Source: Paraniabella hibiscisoli (lineage in GTDB: Bacteria; Bacteroidota; Bacteroidia; Chitinophagales; Chitinophagaceae). From it: DNA of 64,000 nucleotides. The stretch is from assembly GCF_022512515.1 (NCBI RefSeq), contig NZ_JAKWBK010000002.1:372001-436000 (forward strand), written 5' to 3'. The position numbers and the translations under genes are program-made. This document shows positions 24,724 through 37,847 of the stretch, in pieces; position 1 is the stretch's first letter, and every line of letters begins with the position of its first letter. The notes beneath the pieces were generated by a model. The model had not been told where the DNA came from. It saw nothing but the letters and a program-made list of their open reading frames with translations, and ran no database searches.

Positions 24724-24887
24724 CGCTTTGTAAACGATTGACCGAATAATCCTGGTACCGAAAATTGAAACATGTTACCAACTTTGTAGTACTCAGTGCT
24801 TATATAAAGGAGTCGAATCTGAAATTGAAGTGCGGTGGTGTGCACTGTTTTGCTGAACCACCAATTGCTGGCCTTTGTACCTGCACA

Positions 24888-25929
24888 TTAATTCTGTATC
24901 CTCCACACCAGTTGTAAATATTGATTAAAACGATAATCACCTGTCATAGCCTGTATTAATATAACGCCATACTTTCCCTCAGGTGTTTTAAAATAAATAT
25001 ATTGTCCGGCAGCCAGGGGCAGACTATTAGAAGCAGCCATATTTGCCGGCACCATAGTGAGGTTGATGGTTTGCTTTTTTGCCTCCGCTTCAATTTTAGC
25101 ACTGGTACTAAACTTTTTACGATATCGGTAATGCTTCCACCGGTGACCTGTTTGGAAAACAATGTGCCCCGCTTAACCCAGCTGCTGATATCGTAATGTG
25201 CAAACGGTAATGGACTTGCTGACAAGGAATACAGATAGTTACGATTTGCCAAAGTATATGTAGTAACACCATCTTTTACTTCCACTTTTGTCGTATCTCT
25301 TTTTGTAAACAGTCCTAAATCGATTGTTGCTGAATGTGGCCCGCCGGTAGTATAACTATAAAGCTGACCATCAGAAAGCGACAGATAGCAAGGCTCCTCC
25401 CCTGTTACTGAATCAGGCGTAAAAAGCCTTCGGTTAGTAAAGTATTGCATATCAGAATTTACATAAATCGTAAACTTCAAACCGCCATCGCCCAGGTAGA
25501 CTCCGTTGGCATCGTTAGCCCAGATCCGGTAAGATGTAGTACTGCCAGAGCCAAGGTCCTGCGCATAAAATTTAAACCGTCCTGAGTAAACCCTGCGATT
25601 CATACCTCCTGTAACTGGAATTCTTTGCGAAGGAAGCCCACCACCGGTTTTATAAAGCGCCACCTGGTACATATCAGCTTCCGGCGACTCGATCGTATAA
25701 TCGATAATCGCTGAATCCTTAGGGCCGATATTGATAACACCGTCCGGGCCAATCGCATAAGGCTCACTCTTATTCACGGTTAGCTTTACCTTGAACATAT
25801 TGAGCACATTTGGTACGTGTGGTACCCCGCCGCTAAATACTTTGGCTCACCCAATTCGCCTTTTTTACAGCCAGCTATACCCAGGCCCCCTACTAATATA
25901 GCACTTGCAAGAATATAATTAAGTTTCAT
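24888..25929 (-). CDS. SusE-position surface lipoprotein 4
   Basis: 347 residues after two restored bases (near 25800 and 25110). Lipobox GGLGIAGC; then YAIGPDGVINIGPKDSAIID, IESPEADMYQVALYKTG, TSYRIWANDANGVYLGDG, a second beta domain with CYLSLSDGQLYSYTTGG, and a C-terminus LAAGQYIYFKTPEGKYGVIL to a TAA at 24888. Same architecture as the paralogues at 18267 and 31697, but divergent in the exposed middle, as expected of glycan-binding proteins with different ligands. Twenty nt after SusD-4. Confidence 0.8.
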
Positions 25930-25948
25930 TTTAATTTTTTTTGGTTGA

Positions 25949-27866
25949 TTAATCAAGTGGATCAAATGTGCCCCGGGCCAGCCGATTGTTTGCTCGAGCA
26001 ACGGGGTTGAGTTTAAAAACTGGTTGCTAAGGGGAAGAAATAATATTCTTCCGGCATGGCAAAGGGGCCATTACCTGAAGGCGGGTTCCATAAATAGGAC
26101 GTATTAAAATACACCTGGATTGAGGCCTTATTATAGATATTCAACGTATCCCTTCTCAACGCATTCGGATCAATACCCATACTATTGGGTCCAATAGGCT
26201 TTTCCAACGAATCTCTTAAAGCAAGTACCTTAAACTGCATCTGCTGCATCTGAGCCAGCTGGCCCTGCAGTTTATGCGTACGACGGGTTCTGCGCAAATC
26301 ATCGTGACGCTTTCCTTCAAAAGCCATTTCTACCATGCGCTCATTCATGATCAGTTCCCGCATCTCGTCTTTATTAGTAGCCAGCGCCAGTCCATAATCT
26401 GCCGTGCCGGCTACAACGCCTGCTCTAACCCGCAGCTGCCTTACCATATCTTTAGCGGTACCTAAATCACCCGTTTCATTAGCCGTTTCAGCAAGGATCA
26501 GCATCAATTCTGCCAACCTTATTTCTATCCAATCAAGGCCGTTGCCACCTACATCGTTAGCCGAGCCTACAGAGGTTCTCGCCAAAGCCGGTACCGAAAA
26601 CCGTTTCACATAGAAGGGTTTAGCCGATTCATTCTGCCCGTCTACCTTGGCCTGGAAATAAGTCCACTGCTTGCGGTTAGTTTTGCCGCTTAAAGGCCAT
26701 GTAGCACCGTTAAAAACAATAGTAGCATCAAAACGCGGATCCCTGTTGGCATAGAAAAGAGCCTCATCATATGGATAGGTGGTACTGGCAGCATCTTTAG
26801 GACGGCCATCTTTCATCAGGTAAGCATCAACCATTTGTTTACTGGGGTTGTACCAATCCTGAGGGCTACCGCCTTCCGAGCTTGGACGACTATCTGTTTC
26901 TACCGCATGAAATTTTCTATACTGGGTGGATGAATAAGATCTCACCAGTATAGCTTCCGTATTCGCCTTTCCTTCCGTTTGGAAAATAGTTGCATAATTG
27001 GGCATCAGCTTATACCCGGCATTAGTAGCCATCGTGTAAGCTTCCTGTGCCGCTTTGTGAGCAGCCTGCCATCTTTCAGGATGATAGGTATGCTTTCCGT
27101 CATTTTCGGGGTTGAACAAAGGGCTGGCCCACCATAACAATGCTCTTGCTTTCAAAGCAGCTACTGCCGATTGATTAAAACGGCCCCGGTCGGTTGCATC
27201 GTTGCCACCGGTTTGTGTATTCCAGGGTACATCCTTCAGGTTAGAGATGGCCGAGTCATAATCACGAACGATAGACGTAAACATCACACTTGCTTTTTCG
27301 CGACCTGCAAGATCTAGCCTTCCCGGACTCTGAGGCTCCAGCACCAGGGGCATGCCACCATATATTTGGGTAAGTCCCATATAGCCCATTCCTCTCAGGG
27401 CATAAAACTGTCCCAGCAAGCGTTTCTTACCTGCATCAGGTATAATACTGCCTGGCACATTTTTGATGCCCAGGTTAGCTTTAGCCAAATCAAAATACCT
27501 GTTTTCACCGTAGTTGGCTCCTGCATATTTCTGGGCCACATAGCGGCATTCATCTGGCAGCAGAAACCCGGAAAAATTGAAATATTTTTTACCAAATCCC
27601 TCCGTAGCAGACCAATAGTTTTCATCACTTACCAAATGCATCTGGTAGTTATTGGTACGATATTGATAAGTAAACTGAGGCATAATAAACTGGTAGGTAT
27701 CGATCAGCAGGTATTGTACCGAAGCTTCGTCGTTCCAGATATTTGCATCCACCGACATGGGATCCTGGAAGGTTACCAGGTCGCGTGTCTTCTGGCAAGC
27801 AGGCAAATACAATGCAAGCAGTATTACCCAAAGCAGGCTGTTTCTTTTTAATGATCTATTTTTCAT
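25949..27866 (-). CDS. SusD-4: SusD/RagB family lipoprotein
   Basis: 639 residues after two repairs in the last 100 bases (a missing C near 26030 and a missing G near 25977), which restore PLLEQTIGWPGGTFDPLD. Lipobox LALYLPAC. Motifs as in SusD-3: YLLIDTYQFIMPQFTYQY, HLVSDENYWSAT, GQFYALRGMGYMGLTQIYGG, MPLVLEPQSPGRLDLAGR. The start is set at MKNRSLKRN, since eight earlier codons do not extend the signal peptide. Confidence 0.93.
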
Positions 27867-27896
27867 ATCACTTATTTTTAAGTTTCTCAATCGTTG

Positions 27897-30800
27897 TTAA
27901 AAACCAATATTTAAACCAAGGGAAAGGTTACGCAAAGTGGGATAATCATAGATATAGGAACTATCCGGGTCTTTGTATTTTAAAGGATTTCTGATTACCC
28001 ACAGGTTGTTCGCAGCAACTGATGTCCGCAAACTTTTGATACCGATCTTCTTTACAAAATTTGCAGGTACCGCATAGCTCAGTGTCATATCATTAACGCG
28101 GATCGTAGTACCATCTACCGCCCAGAAATCTGATTCCATACTGATCGAGGGATCATCATACCTAGGGAATTTAGCATCCGGATTTTCTACTGACCAGGTA
28201 TCGTTCCAGTAGTTCGGTACATTCTTTAAAGCGGTGGCCACACTTCTCCGGGACTTACTGTCGTAAAACACTTTACCGCCAATATTAGCTCCGATGTTTA
28301 CGCGAAAGTCCACTGCCTTGTAACCCAGTCCCAGTTGCAAACCAGTAGAGAGCCGGGGCGCAGTACCTTTTTGAAAAGCATCGTTCTATCCCTATCGGTA
28401 ATAATACCATTGCCATCTATATCTTTATATTTTAACCAGCCTGGCTCGGGCACTTTCGTAAACATGGTATAGCCTGGATTTGCAGACATAAATTCATCTA
28501 CTTCTTCCTGACTACGGAACATGCCATCCACGATCATACCATAGTTGCCTCCGTTGTAAATATTCGGATCCAATCCAAACGTGAAGGCACCCCAATCTTC
28601 AGCATATTGATCTTCCCATAACTGGAACCTGTTATAAAACATTTGTGCTATAATAGAACGGCCAAAACCGAAGTTGGTACCTGCCTTAAATCTAAGATCC
28701 TTACCCAGGTTGGCATTATATCCAAAAGAAAACTCTGTACCCCAGCGATACATGGTACGATTATTCACCACCGCGCCATAAAGCCGGCATACATCGGGAA
28801 GTTCTGATCATTGCCCTTATCAAATACATCGTAGTTTTTAGTAGTGAACGCTTCAAAACCAACGGTAAGATGATTATTAAATAAGGTTAGGTCTGCTCCA
28901 AAATTGAAAGTGCGGTTTTTCTCCCAGGTAATATTGGGGTTAGGATATATCTCGGGTCTTAAACCAGCCAGGTTCTGTTCATTAAACAGATAGGAACCCA
29001 CATTGATCTTATAGCGCTCGCGCCATAGATTGGCGTTGATGCGGTCCTCACCGGTTATACCAATGTTAGCCCTCAATCTCGCATAATTAATAAAAGATGG
29101 TGCATGGTTTTTGAAGAATGGCTCGGAACTTACTACCCAGCTGGCACCCACTCTTGGAAACACGCCCCACATTTTGGGAACGGCAAAATTGGAAGATGCA
29201 TCCAGCCTGGCTGTACCCTCTAACGTATATTTACCAGCGTAGGTATAGTTAAAATTGCCAAAGAAAGAACGCTTACCGCTACGGGTCACAGATGGTGTAT
29301 TAGCCGTAGGCAGTGGATTAAAGGCCCAGAAATAAGGCTGATCGGCTATTTGCTGGTTAGAATAATAATAGCCGATGCCAGCGCTTTTGCTTCTTGACTC
29401 CTCACCGCCTGCCATAATATTGAAATCGTGACGGCCAATACTACGCGAATAAGTAAGTGTTAAGAACATCCTGAATGACTGACCCTGATCCTGCGAAAGA
29501 GAAAGCCTTGAGTTATCACCACCGTTAATAATAATGGGATTACCAATAACAGAATCGCGGTACATTAAAAGATTGCTACCGGTACGGGCAAAATTGTACA
29601 CTTCAAATTGCGGACGATACTCATCTGTTTTATTGGCTGAGGCGTTAGTGGCAGCCTGCAACCTCATACTTAGTCCTTTAAATAATCCTTTATTGGGTGC
29701 ATATACCAACGAGGCATTCAGGCCATAGGCCTTACTCTGGCGATCGTTATACATACCGGAGCTGGTAACGGCTATCGGGTTAAAGTTGGCTGTAGGCCCC
29801 CGGTATACACTACATATTTGTCACCGAATTGTATAGGCGTCCAGCGTGGCACCTGTATCAAAGTTTCCAAAAAGTTCTGGTCATTCTCACTCCAGCCGTT
29901 CTCACTATAACGAACATTATTATCTATGTTAAAATTCAACTCCGCTCTTAAACTGCTGGTAAGCTTGGCTGTGAGGCCGGCTCGCAATGTATACTTATCT
30001 GCTTTTTGACCAGCATAGTTCGCGTTTTGATTTTGATAACTGGCACCCGCAAAAAAGTTACATTCTCGCTACCGCCACTCATATTAAGGCCATGCCGTTG
30101 CATGATAGCCGGCTGCCAGATAGTTTCAAACCAACTCGGGTATTGGTTGTTTTTAAGTACTCCAGGTCAGCATCCGAAAACTGCAAGCCTGCGGACGTAC
30201 CATTAATCCGATAAGTTTCATTTAATAATTTAGCGTGCTCGTACGCCGATAGCATTTCCGGTTTGCGTACCGCATCCTGGAAACCGAATTGTCCTGTATA
30301 GGAAAGCCTCGGAGCACCCGCTTTACCTTTCTTAGTAGTAATTAATATTACCCCCTTGGCACCGGCAGCTCCATAAATAGCCGCAGAAGCATCCTTTAAA
30401 ATACTGATATCTTCCACCATAGCGGGATCCAGGTTATCAAAAGTACTCTTGCCCACCACCATATTGTCAACAATATACAAGGGCTCCGATGTAGCTCCTC
30501 CAACTTCCGAAGAGGAATAAGCCCCCTTACATTTAAAGAAATACTTGCCCGGCCGGCCCGAAAACTGATCCACACTCAAACCGGCTACGCGACCACGTAA
30601 TGCAGCCGCTATATTGGCTACCGGCACGTCTTGTATATCTTCGGGATTAACCGTAGCAATAGCACCGGTGATCTTACTTCTTTTCTGGGCACCATATCCA
30701 ACTACAACGATCTGGTCCATCGAGAGGTCCATCTTTTTCATGGTAACCATCATCGTTCCTGATTCAGGTACTTCAGCATCCAGGTTCTCATAACCTACAT

Positions 30801-31038
30801 AAGAAAACTGGAGTTGTACTTTACCCGCCGGCAGCTTTAAAGTAAAACGACCATTTTTATCGGTGGTACCGGCAGATACACCGCCCTTTACATTAACGGT
30901 AACGCCCTCCAGTGGCGAGTTCGCGGAATCTGACATAACGGTTCCGACCACGTCTCTGGACTGCGACCATACATGTGTATGACACAACACCATGAACACG
31001 AAGAGGCACGCAAATTTTGAAATGTGCTTAAAGAACAT
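27897..31038 (-). CDS. SusC-4: SusC/RagA TonB-dependent transporter
   Basis: SusC of about 1050 residues split at roughly 30090, 29990, 29760, 28770 and 28330. Signal peptide (HISKFACLFVFMVLCHTHVW), carboxypeptidase-like domain (DVVGTVMSDSANSPLEGVTV), plug (IVVVGYGAQKRSKITGAIAT), barrel end YIYDYPTLRNLSLGLNIGF. Nearest to SusC-5. Followed after 30 nt by SusD-4. Confidence 0.93.
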
Positions 31039-31140
31039 ATGGCTTTTTGTTTTTAAAAGTGAAAGTTTGGTTTTAGTTTATACGTGATGATTGCAATCGG
31101 GATCATTTTGTAAACAATTAGTATTGCTATCGGGGCAATA

Positions 31141-31167
31141 TTAATCGTCATTTAAACACTTAATAAA
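31141..31167 (-). other. 27-nt conserved leader element, copy 1
   Basis: Contains TATTAAGTGTTTAAATGAC on the minus strand. It is identical at 26 of 27 positions to 37848-37874, although flanking leader sequence has diverged. Both copies lie about 90-100 nt downstream of the class II promoter, in the 5' untranslated leader of a SusC gene. Function unknown; protein or RNA-level control are both possible. Confidence 0.6.
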
Positions 31168-31238
31168 AAAGGCACAAAATTGCAAGGGTGAAGAATGACA
31201 TTGATCTGGCAAGGATCTGTTACTTTATATCTTCTTTT

Positions 31239-31320
31239 TGCAATCGTTTACATCACAAACATAGAGCAGGTTGCACGCGACATGGTTCATTTTTTGACAT
31301 ATTCTGTTCGTTTTTTGACA
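31239..31320 (-). promoter_or_regulatory. Class II composite promoter driving the SusCDE-4 unit
   Basis: Minus strand: TGTCAAAAAACGAAC (31306-31320) and TGTCAAAAAATGAAC (31285-31299), 14 of 15 identical and exactly 21 bp apart; 21 bp; a perfect -7 TATGTTTG at 31256-31263; 3 nt; a LacI-type palindrome TGTAAACGATTGCA at 31239-31252. There is no clear -33 box, which suits an activator-dependent promoter. The leader to SusC-4 is about 210 nt. Confidence 0.8.
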
Positions 31321-31469
31321 CTTTTTTACTGAATCCGGTATTTGCAACCCGGGTGTCAAATTTTCAACCTGTTGTGTATGTGTTTAAACCCATTTTATGA
31401 GCTATAAGTAGATTTGAACAGATATTATAACCTTAATAATAAAGTTGATTATTGGCTGTCGTTTAACGC

Positions 31470-31496
31470 AAAAAGCCTCCTGTGAAAACAGGAGGC
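31470..31496 (-). terminator. Rho-independent terminator after the SusCDE-5 unit
   Basis: Minus strand GCCTCCTGT pairs with ACAGGAGGC around TTTC, then five Ts. It is 200 nt past the SusE-5 stop. The preceding block at 31501-31514 reads GTCAATCGTTACAA and recurs before the terminators at 24698 and 38170. Confidence 0.9.
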
Positions 31497-31696
31497 GTAC
31501 TTGTAACGATTGACTAGAGAGTTGCCACTATTATTGGCAATATTTTTATATTATGGATACTATTTGTTTTGTAACAACTGATGACCGGCAGGCGATTCTT
31601 ATAATAAACGAAGTAAACACCTAATACCGGAAACAATCAGGAACGGTCCTTTGCATCCATCAACTTCATCTACCTTATTCATCTATAAATTTATCG

Positions 31697-32661
31697 TCAG
31701 TTGACAATCTTATATGAAACCTGGGTATACCGGTGATCGCGGTAATCTACCGCTAGAGCATGTACAAATATGACCCCGTATTTTTCCTCAGGTGTTTTAA
31801 AGTATATTAGCTGATTAGCCGCCAGTGCCGTCGTAATATTCTTTAAATTGATCGTTTTCGTTTTGGCCGCCGCAAGGATCTTAGCACCTGTATTTAAATT
31901 GTTATTAAAGTCTGCAATGGAACCGGTAGCGGGTGCTGAAAACAATGTGGCTCTTTTGGTCCATGAACTGATATCATAATGTCCAAAGGGCAACGGGTCT
32001 GAACTCAGCGAATAAAAATAGTTGTTAACTGTTACCGAAGTAACTGCACCGGAAGCGTTGCGAACCGTGTCTTTTCTCGTAAAGCTTCCTAAATCGATGG
32101 TGGCAGAATGCGAAGCTGCTGTAGTATAACTATATAACTTGCCATCGCTAATGGAAAGGTAGCATTCATCGGTTTTATCCATCGAGTCGGCAACATAAAT
32201 TCGGCGATTGGTGAAGAATAGCAAATCCGGCGTAACGGTAATACTAATCAATTTACCTCCATCTCCCAGGTATACCCCATCTTTGTCATAAGCCCAGATG
32301 CGATAAGAAGTAGTACCTGCACCCAGGTCTTTTGCATACAGCTTAAACTTACCAGAGAATGTTCTGCGTTGCGCCGCATCAGTAATAGGTATTTTCAGAG
32401 CAGGCGAAGTAGCTCCTGTTTTGTATAGGGCAATCTGGTACATGTCTGCATCCGGAGACTCAATGGTATAATCCAGCAAAACCGAGTCTGTAGCCGAAAT
32501 CTCTTTTTCAGTTCCTCTCCTATGGCATAGGGTTCCGATTGATGTAAGGTTAGCTTTGCCTTAAACATATTGAATACATTCGGGAATTCCTTCTTGCATC
32601 CCACAAAAACGCCTAACATGGTAAACGCTATAACCGGAGATAATATATTTTTCAGTTTCAT
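31697..32661 (-). CDS. SusE-position surface lipoprotein 5
   Basis: 321 residues after one restored A near 32505. Lipobox MLGVFVGC. Shares with its paralogues IESPDADMYQIALYKTGA, SYRIWAYDKDGVYLGDGG, CYLSISDGKLYSYTTAASHS, FYSLSSDPLPFGHYDISSW and LIYFKTPEEKYGVIFVHALA. Two beta domains, no enzyme motif. Twenty-one nt behind SusD-5. Predicted cell-surface glycan-binding protein by position. Confidence 0.8.
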
Positions 32662-32682
32662 ATAAACTATTTTAATAGTGAA

Positions 32683-34593
32683 CTAAAGCGGATCAAATGT
32701 TCCTCCATCCCATCCAATGGTTTGCTCCAGCAATGGAGATGAATTGAGAAAGATGGTATTCAACGGAAAGAAATAATAGCTCTGCGGCATTGCGAAGTTT
32801 CCGTTATTAGCTACCGGGTTAAAAATATAAGGTGTAACGAAATACTTTTCTATTGAGGCCCGGTTATAGATATCCAATGTATCGCGACGCAACAGCGAAG
32901 TATCGATTCCCAGGTTGTTGGGACCAATACGTTTCTCCAACGAATCACGCAAGTTGGCAGGGCTCGCTTTAAAAGTCATCGGCACCATCTGCGTTATGGT
33001 TCCCTGTAACAGGTGCATGGCGCGTTCTTCTTAAATCATCATTGCGTTTGCCTTCAAAAGACAACTCTACCATACGTTCATTTATGATGAGCTCCCGCAT
33101 CAGATCTTTATTAGTTGCCAGCGCCAGGCCATAATCCGCTGTACCCTGAACGATCCCGGCCCTTACCCTTAGCTGGCGGATCATATCTTTTGCTATGGTT
33201 AAATTGCCCGACTCATTAGCTGCTTCCGCGTAGTCCAGCAAGAGCTCAGCAAAACGAAATTCAATCCAATCCATACCGCTGCCGCCCAGGTCATTAGCTG
33301 TACCTACGGCAGCTCTAGCCAGGTTAGGCGTTGCAAACTTTCTTACATAAAAAGGTTTAGACGATTCATTGCCTCCATCTACCCTCGCGCCAGCATAAGT
33401 CCATTGTCTGCGCGTAGGCTTAGCGCTCAGGGGCCAGGTACAACCGTTAAATGCAATAGAGGCATCGAAACGTGGATCGCGATTGGCATACATCAGCACT
33501 TCATCATAAGGGTACTGAGTGCTTGCATTCTCTTTGGGTCGTCCATCCTTCATAACATAAGCATCCAGCATTATTTTAGTCGGATTATAAACATCGCTGG
33601 GAGATCCCCCTTCGGAACCAGGACGCACACGGGCTTCAACACCATGGAATTTTTTTAACTGTAATGAAGAGTAAGAGCGCACCATCATAGCCTCCGTGTT
33701 ACCGTTACCTTCTACCTGGAAAATGGTTGCATAGTTGGGCATTAATTTATAACCCGCAGCCATAGCCCTTGTATAAGCATCCTGTGAAGCCTGGAAGGCT
33801 ACCTGCCAGCGGCTCTCATCATAAGTACTATGCCCCGGTGGATTAAACAGAGGGCTGGCCCACCATAATAATGCTTTTGCTTTTGCTTTAAGGGCTGCAG
33901 CTGTTGCCTGGCCAATCTTTCCTCTTTCTGTAGCATCACTGGTCCACTTGGCCTTACCCTGTAAATTGGATATCGAAGAGTCGAAGTCTCTTACGATCTG
34001 CTCAAACATTACTTTGGCTTTCTGCCTTCCGCTTAGGTTAAGGTTATCGGGATTTTGCGGCTCCAGCACCAACGGCATGCCGCCATATATTTTTGTAAGG
34101 CCCAGGTAAGCCATCCCCTCAGTGCATAAAATTGTCCTAAAAGAAGTTTCTTGGAGGCATCTGTAATACCCGTACTTGGCGGTAGGTTTTTGATCGCAAG
34201 GTTACATTTGGCGATGTCAAAATAACGGTTATCACCGAAATTATTACCGCTGGATCTGAATCCCGCATACTGCACCTCATCAGGTAATATAAAGCTATTC
34301 AGGTTGAACAACTTTTTACCGGTAACATCGTTGCCGGAATAAAAGTTTTCATCGCTTGCCAGGTGATACCCAAAATTATTAGCTGTAAACTCATAAGGAA
34401 AGTTCGGCATAATGAACTGGTAAGCATCGTTCAGCAGGTACTGTACCGCAGCTTCCTGGTTCCATATTTCGGGGTCAATTCCCAAAGGATCTCTCCTGGA
34501 AACAAAGTCGTGTGTATTTCTGCATCCTGCCAGCGCAATCAATGCAAAAGCACTGCCTAAAAGGATCGATTTTTTATTGAAAAAGCATTTCAT
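32683..34593 (-). CDS. SusD-5: SusD/RagB family lipoprotein
   Basis: About 637 residues in three fragments, with breaks near 34110 and at 33010 (in a GC-repeat, probably two lost bases). Lipobox FALIALAGC. Shared blocks: YLLNDAYQFIMPNFPYEF, LASDENFYSGND, LLGQFYALRG, KIYGGMPLVLEPQNPDNLNL, and the end SSPLLEQTIGWDGGTFDPL. Close paralogue of SusD-3 and SusD-4. Confidence 0.93.
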
Positions 34594-34626
34594 CTTAATA
34601 TGTTTAATTATTAAAACCGTTTGATA

Positions 34627-37600
34627 TTATAATCCCAGGTTGATACCGATAGAAGTAGTTCTGATCGTGGGATAATCGAGGTAGCTGAATGTATCCGGAT
34701 CCTTGTACTTTAAAGGATTAACGATCGTCCATAAATTGTTGGCGGAGAAAACAAGCCGCGCTGTGCTCAAACCTATCCTCCGTATAGTTTTGGGTGCGAG
34801 CGAATAACCTATAGTTAAATCATTTACCCGGATGGTGGTACCATTCACCGCCCAGAAGTCTGAGTTGGTTCTTATATAAGGATCATCATATCTCGGAAAT
34901 TTGGCATCGGTATTTTCAGGAGTCCAGGTATCAGTCCAAAATGCTGGAACATTCTTGGTAATACTGGCCTGAGTGCTCCTGGTATCTGCATCGTAAAATA
35001 CTTTGCCACCCAGGTTGACGCCGATGTTCAGGCGAACATCAACAGTTTTATAGATAAACCCTAACTGTATACCAGTTACCAGCCATGGATTAGTACGATC
35101 GAATAAGAAAGTCTGGTCCCTGTCTGTTATAACTCCATCGCCATCTATGTCTTCAAAATAAAGCCAGCCCGGCTGCGGAACACTACCGTTCAATGTATAC
35201 TTGGGATTCTTAGCTAAAAATGCATCAACCTCTTCCTGGCTACGGAACATGCCTTTGTATCTGAGGCCTATATTAGAGCTGTTAAACTTGCGGGGTCTGT
35301 ACCAAAGCTGGTTTGCGCTAAAGACACAGCATCCTGCCACAGATCGTAGCGGTTGTAGAAAGTACGCTCCATTACCGAACTACCAAAACCAAAGTTCATA
35401 CGTGCTGTAAATCTTATATCCTGGCTGAAACGGGCGTTATACCCGATACTGTATTCTGTGCCCCATGTGTGGCGTATACGCCAGTTCAAAACCGGAGCAG
35501 CGAAACCTGCGAACATAGGGAAGTTCAGATCATTGCCTTTATCAAATACATCGTAAGCACGGTCCTGGAATGCATCAAAACTAAATGTTAGCTTGTCTTT
35601 AAAAAATGACAGATCAAAGCCAAAGTTCATCGTTGCTTTCTTCTCCCAGGTAATATCAGGGTTAGGAAATACATCAGGTCTTACACCCGGTACATAAGTC
35701 TCTCCATATAAATAAGAACCTATATTGATCTTGTAACGCTCAAACCAGAAGGTGCTTCCCACGCGGTCATCACCCGTTAAACCATAGTTGGCTCTTAATT
35801 TAAGATAATTAATGAAGTTGACGTTTTCTTTGAAGAAAGGTTCCTTACTTACTTCCCAACCGGCACCCAATCTTGGGAAGAAGCCCCACATATTTTCAGT
35901 AGCAAAGTTGGAGGAGGCATCCATACGGGCAGTTCCCTCCAGCGTGTATTTACTGTTAAGTGTGTAGATAAAATTTCCAAAGAAAGAACGTTTCCCTGAC
36001 TCAGCTGCTTTAGGAGTTTCTACCTGCGGAGAGGGGTCAAAAGCCCAGTAATATGGGTTATCCCTGATCTGCTGGTTAACATACAGGTATCCCATCCCAC
36101 TGCTGCTGGCTTCCGATTGCTCACCACCCACCAACACGCTGAAGTCGTGGTTACCAATAGAGCGTGCATATTGCAGGGTTCCAAATATGCGGTAGTCGCT
36201 GCTTTCATCAGAACGTTGTAACAAGCGGGCATTGCCTCCTCCAAATCTCTCCACACGACGGGTAACCGTATCGGTAAACAAAGCTCCGTTATTACCGGCA
36301 CGCTTAAACTCAGCAACCAGGTACATAGGGCGGTATTCTTCAAACTTGGTAGCCCTTGCGGTGCTGGATGCCTGTACCCGGGCGATCAGTCCTTTCAACG
36401 GCCCGCCTTCAGGCGCGTAGGTAAGACTACCATTGAGTCCATATCCCCTCCTCTTCTGATCGTTGTAAAAACCTGAAGCGATTACCGCCAAAGGGTTATT
36501 AAAGTTGTTACTACCTGCGGTGTAGTTCACAAACTCTTCACCTATTTTAATAGGCGTCCATTTAGGCACCACAATTACGTTTTGCAGAAAAGTTTTGTCG
36601 TTGTCAGCCAATCCGTTTTTACTGTAATTAATATTATTATCTATGTTCACATTGATCTCGGCTTTCAACCCCTTATATAGTTTGGCAGAAACGCCCGCTC
36701 GAAATGTAAACCGGTCAACTTTCAAACCTGCGTAGTTACCATTCTGGTTTTGATAGCCACCCCCCATAAAAAGGTCATGCGGTCGGTACCTCCTGAAATA
36801 TTAATATTATGCCGCTGCATAATGGCAGCCTGCCAGAGCTCATCGAACCAACTCTTATAGTTCATATTTTTAAGTACTTCCAGGTCTTCTTCATCAAAAA
36901 AGTTGCCGTTCGTGGTATTGGTTAATTTATAGCTTTCGTTAAGCAGTTTGGCATGATCGTAGGCAGAAAGCATTTCCGGAATCTTAATAGCATCCATATG
37001 TCCAACGAATCCGTTGTAAGTGATCCTGGGCGGACCCGCTTTTCCCTTTTAGTGGTAATCAAAACCACACCTTTTGCACCGGCAGCACCGTAGATGGCAG
37101 CCGAAGCGTCTTTCAAAATACTAATATCCTCCACCATGGAAGGATCCAGGTTGTCAAAGGTGGCTTTGTTGACGATCATGTTATCAACCACGTACAAAGG
37201 CTCGGCAGTACCGCCGGTTAGCGAATTGGCCTGGGCATCTCTGATATTCAGCGTAATGCGGCTCCCGGTCTGCCGGAAACCTGGGTAACACCCAAACCTG
37301 CCACACGCCCTCTTAAAGCCGCAGCAATATTGGCTACCGGAATATCCTGAACTTCTTCGGGGTCTACCTTAGCTACAGCACCCGTTAACTTTGATCGTTT
37401 CTGGGTTCCATATCCCACCACCACGATCTCATCCATTTTAAGATCCAGCTTTTTCATAGAAATCGAGATCTCTCCTGATTCAGGCACTTCAACATCTCCC
37501 CGCTCATACCCCACATAAGAGTAGACCAGGATCGTTTTTCCTAAAGGCGCATTTAAAGTAAACCGGCCGTTTTTATCGGTTGTAACGGACGACACTCCGC

Positions 37601-37754
37601 CTTTTACACTAATAGTAACTCCCTCCAGCGGAGCATTGGCTGAATCCGAAACCACAACACCTGTAATGCTCTTTGTTTGTCCTATCGCCTGGTTATGGCA
37701 GAGAGCAATAAGCAACAACAGGCACGTAAATTTCAAAATATGCTTGAAATACAT
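34627..37754 (-). CDS. SusC-5: SusC/RagA TonB-dependent transporter
   Basis: SusC of about 1043 residues in five fragments (breaks near 37250, 37050, 36770 and 35310, all missing bases). Signal peptide (HILKFTCLLLLIALCHNQAI), carboxypeptidase-like domain (SITGVVVSDSANAPLEGVTI), plug motif (IVVVGYGTQKRSKLTGAVAK), barrel, C-terminus YLDYPTIRTTSIGINLGL. Leads the rightmost triplet; SusD-5 follows after 33 nt. Confidence 0.93.
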
Positions 37755-37847
37755 ATGGCTTTTATTTTTAAGTGAAAGTTTAGTTCATCGTTTATTTTAA
37801 CCTCATCATGAAAACGATTTCATTTTTTGAAATCATCAGCTCTCTTA

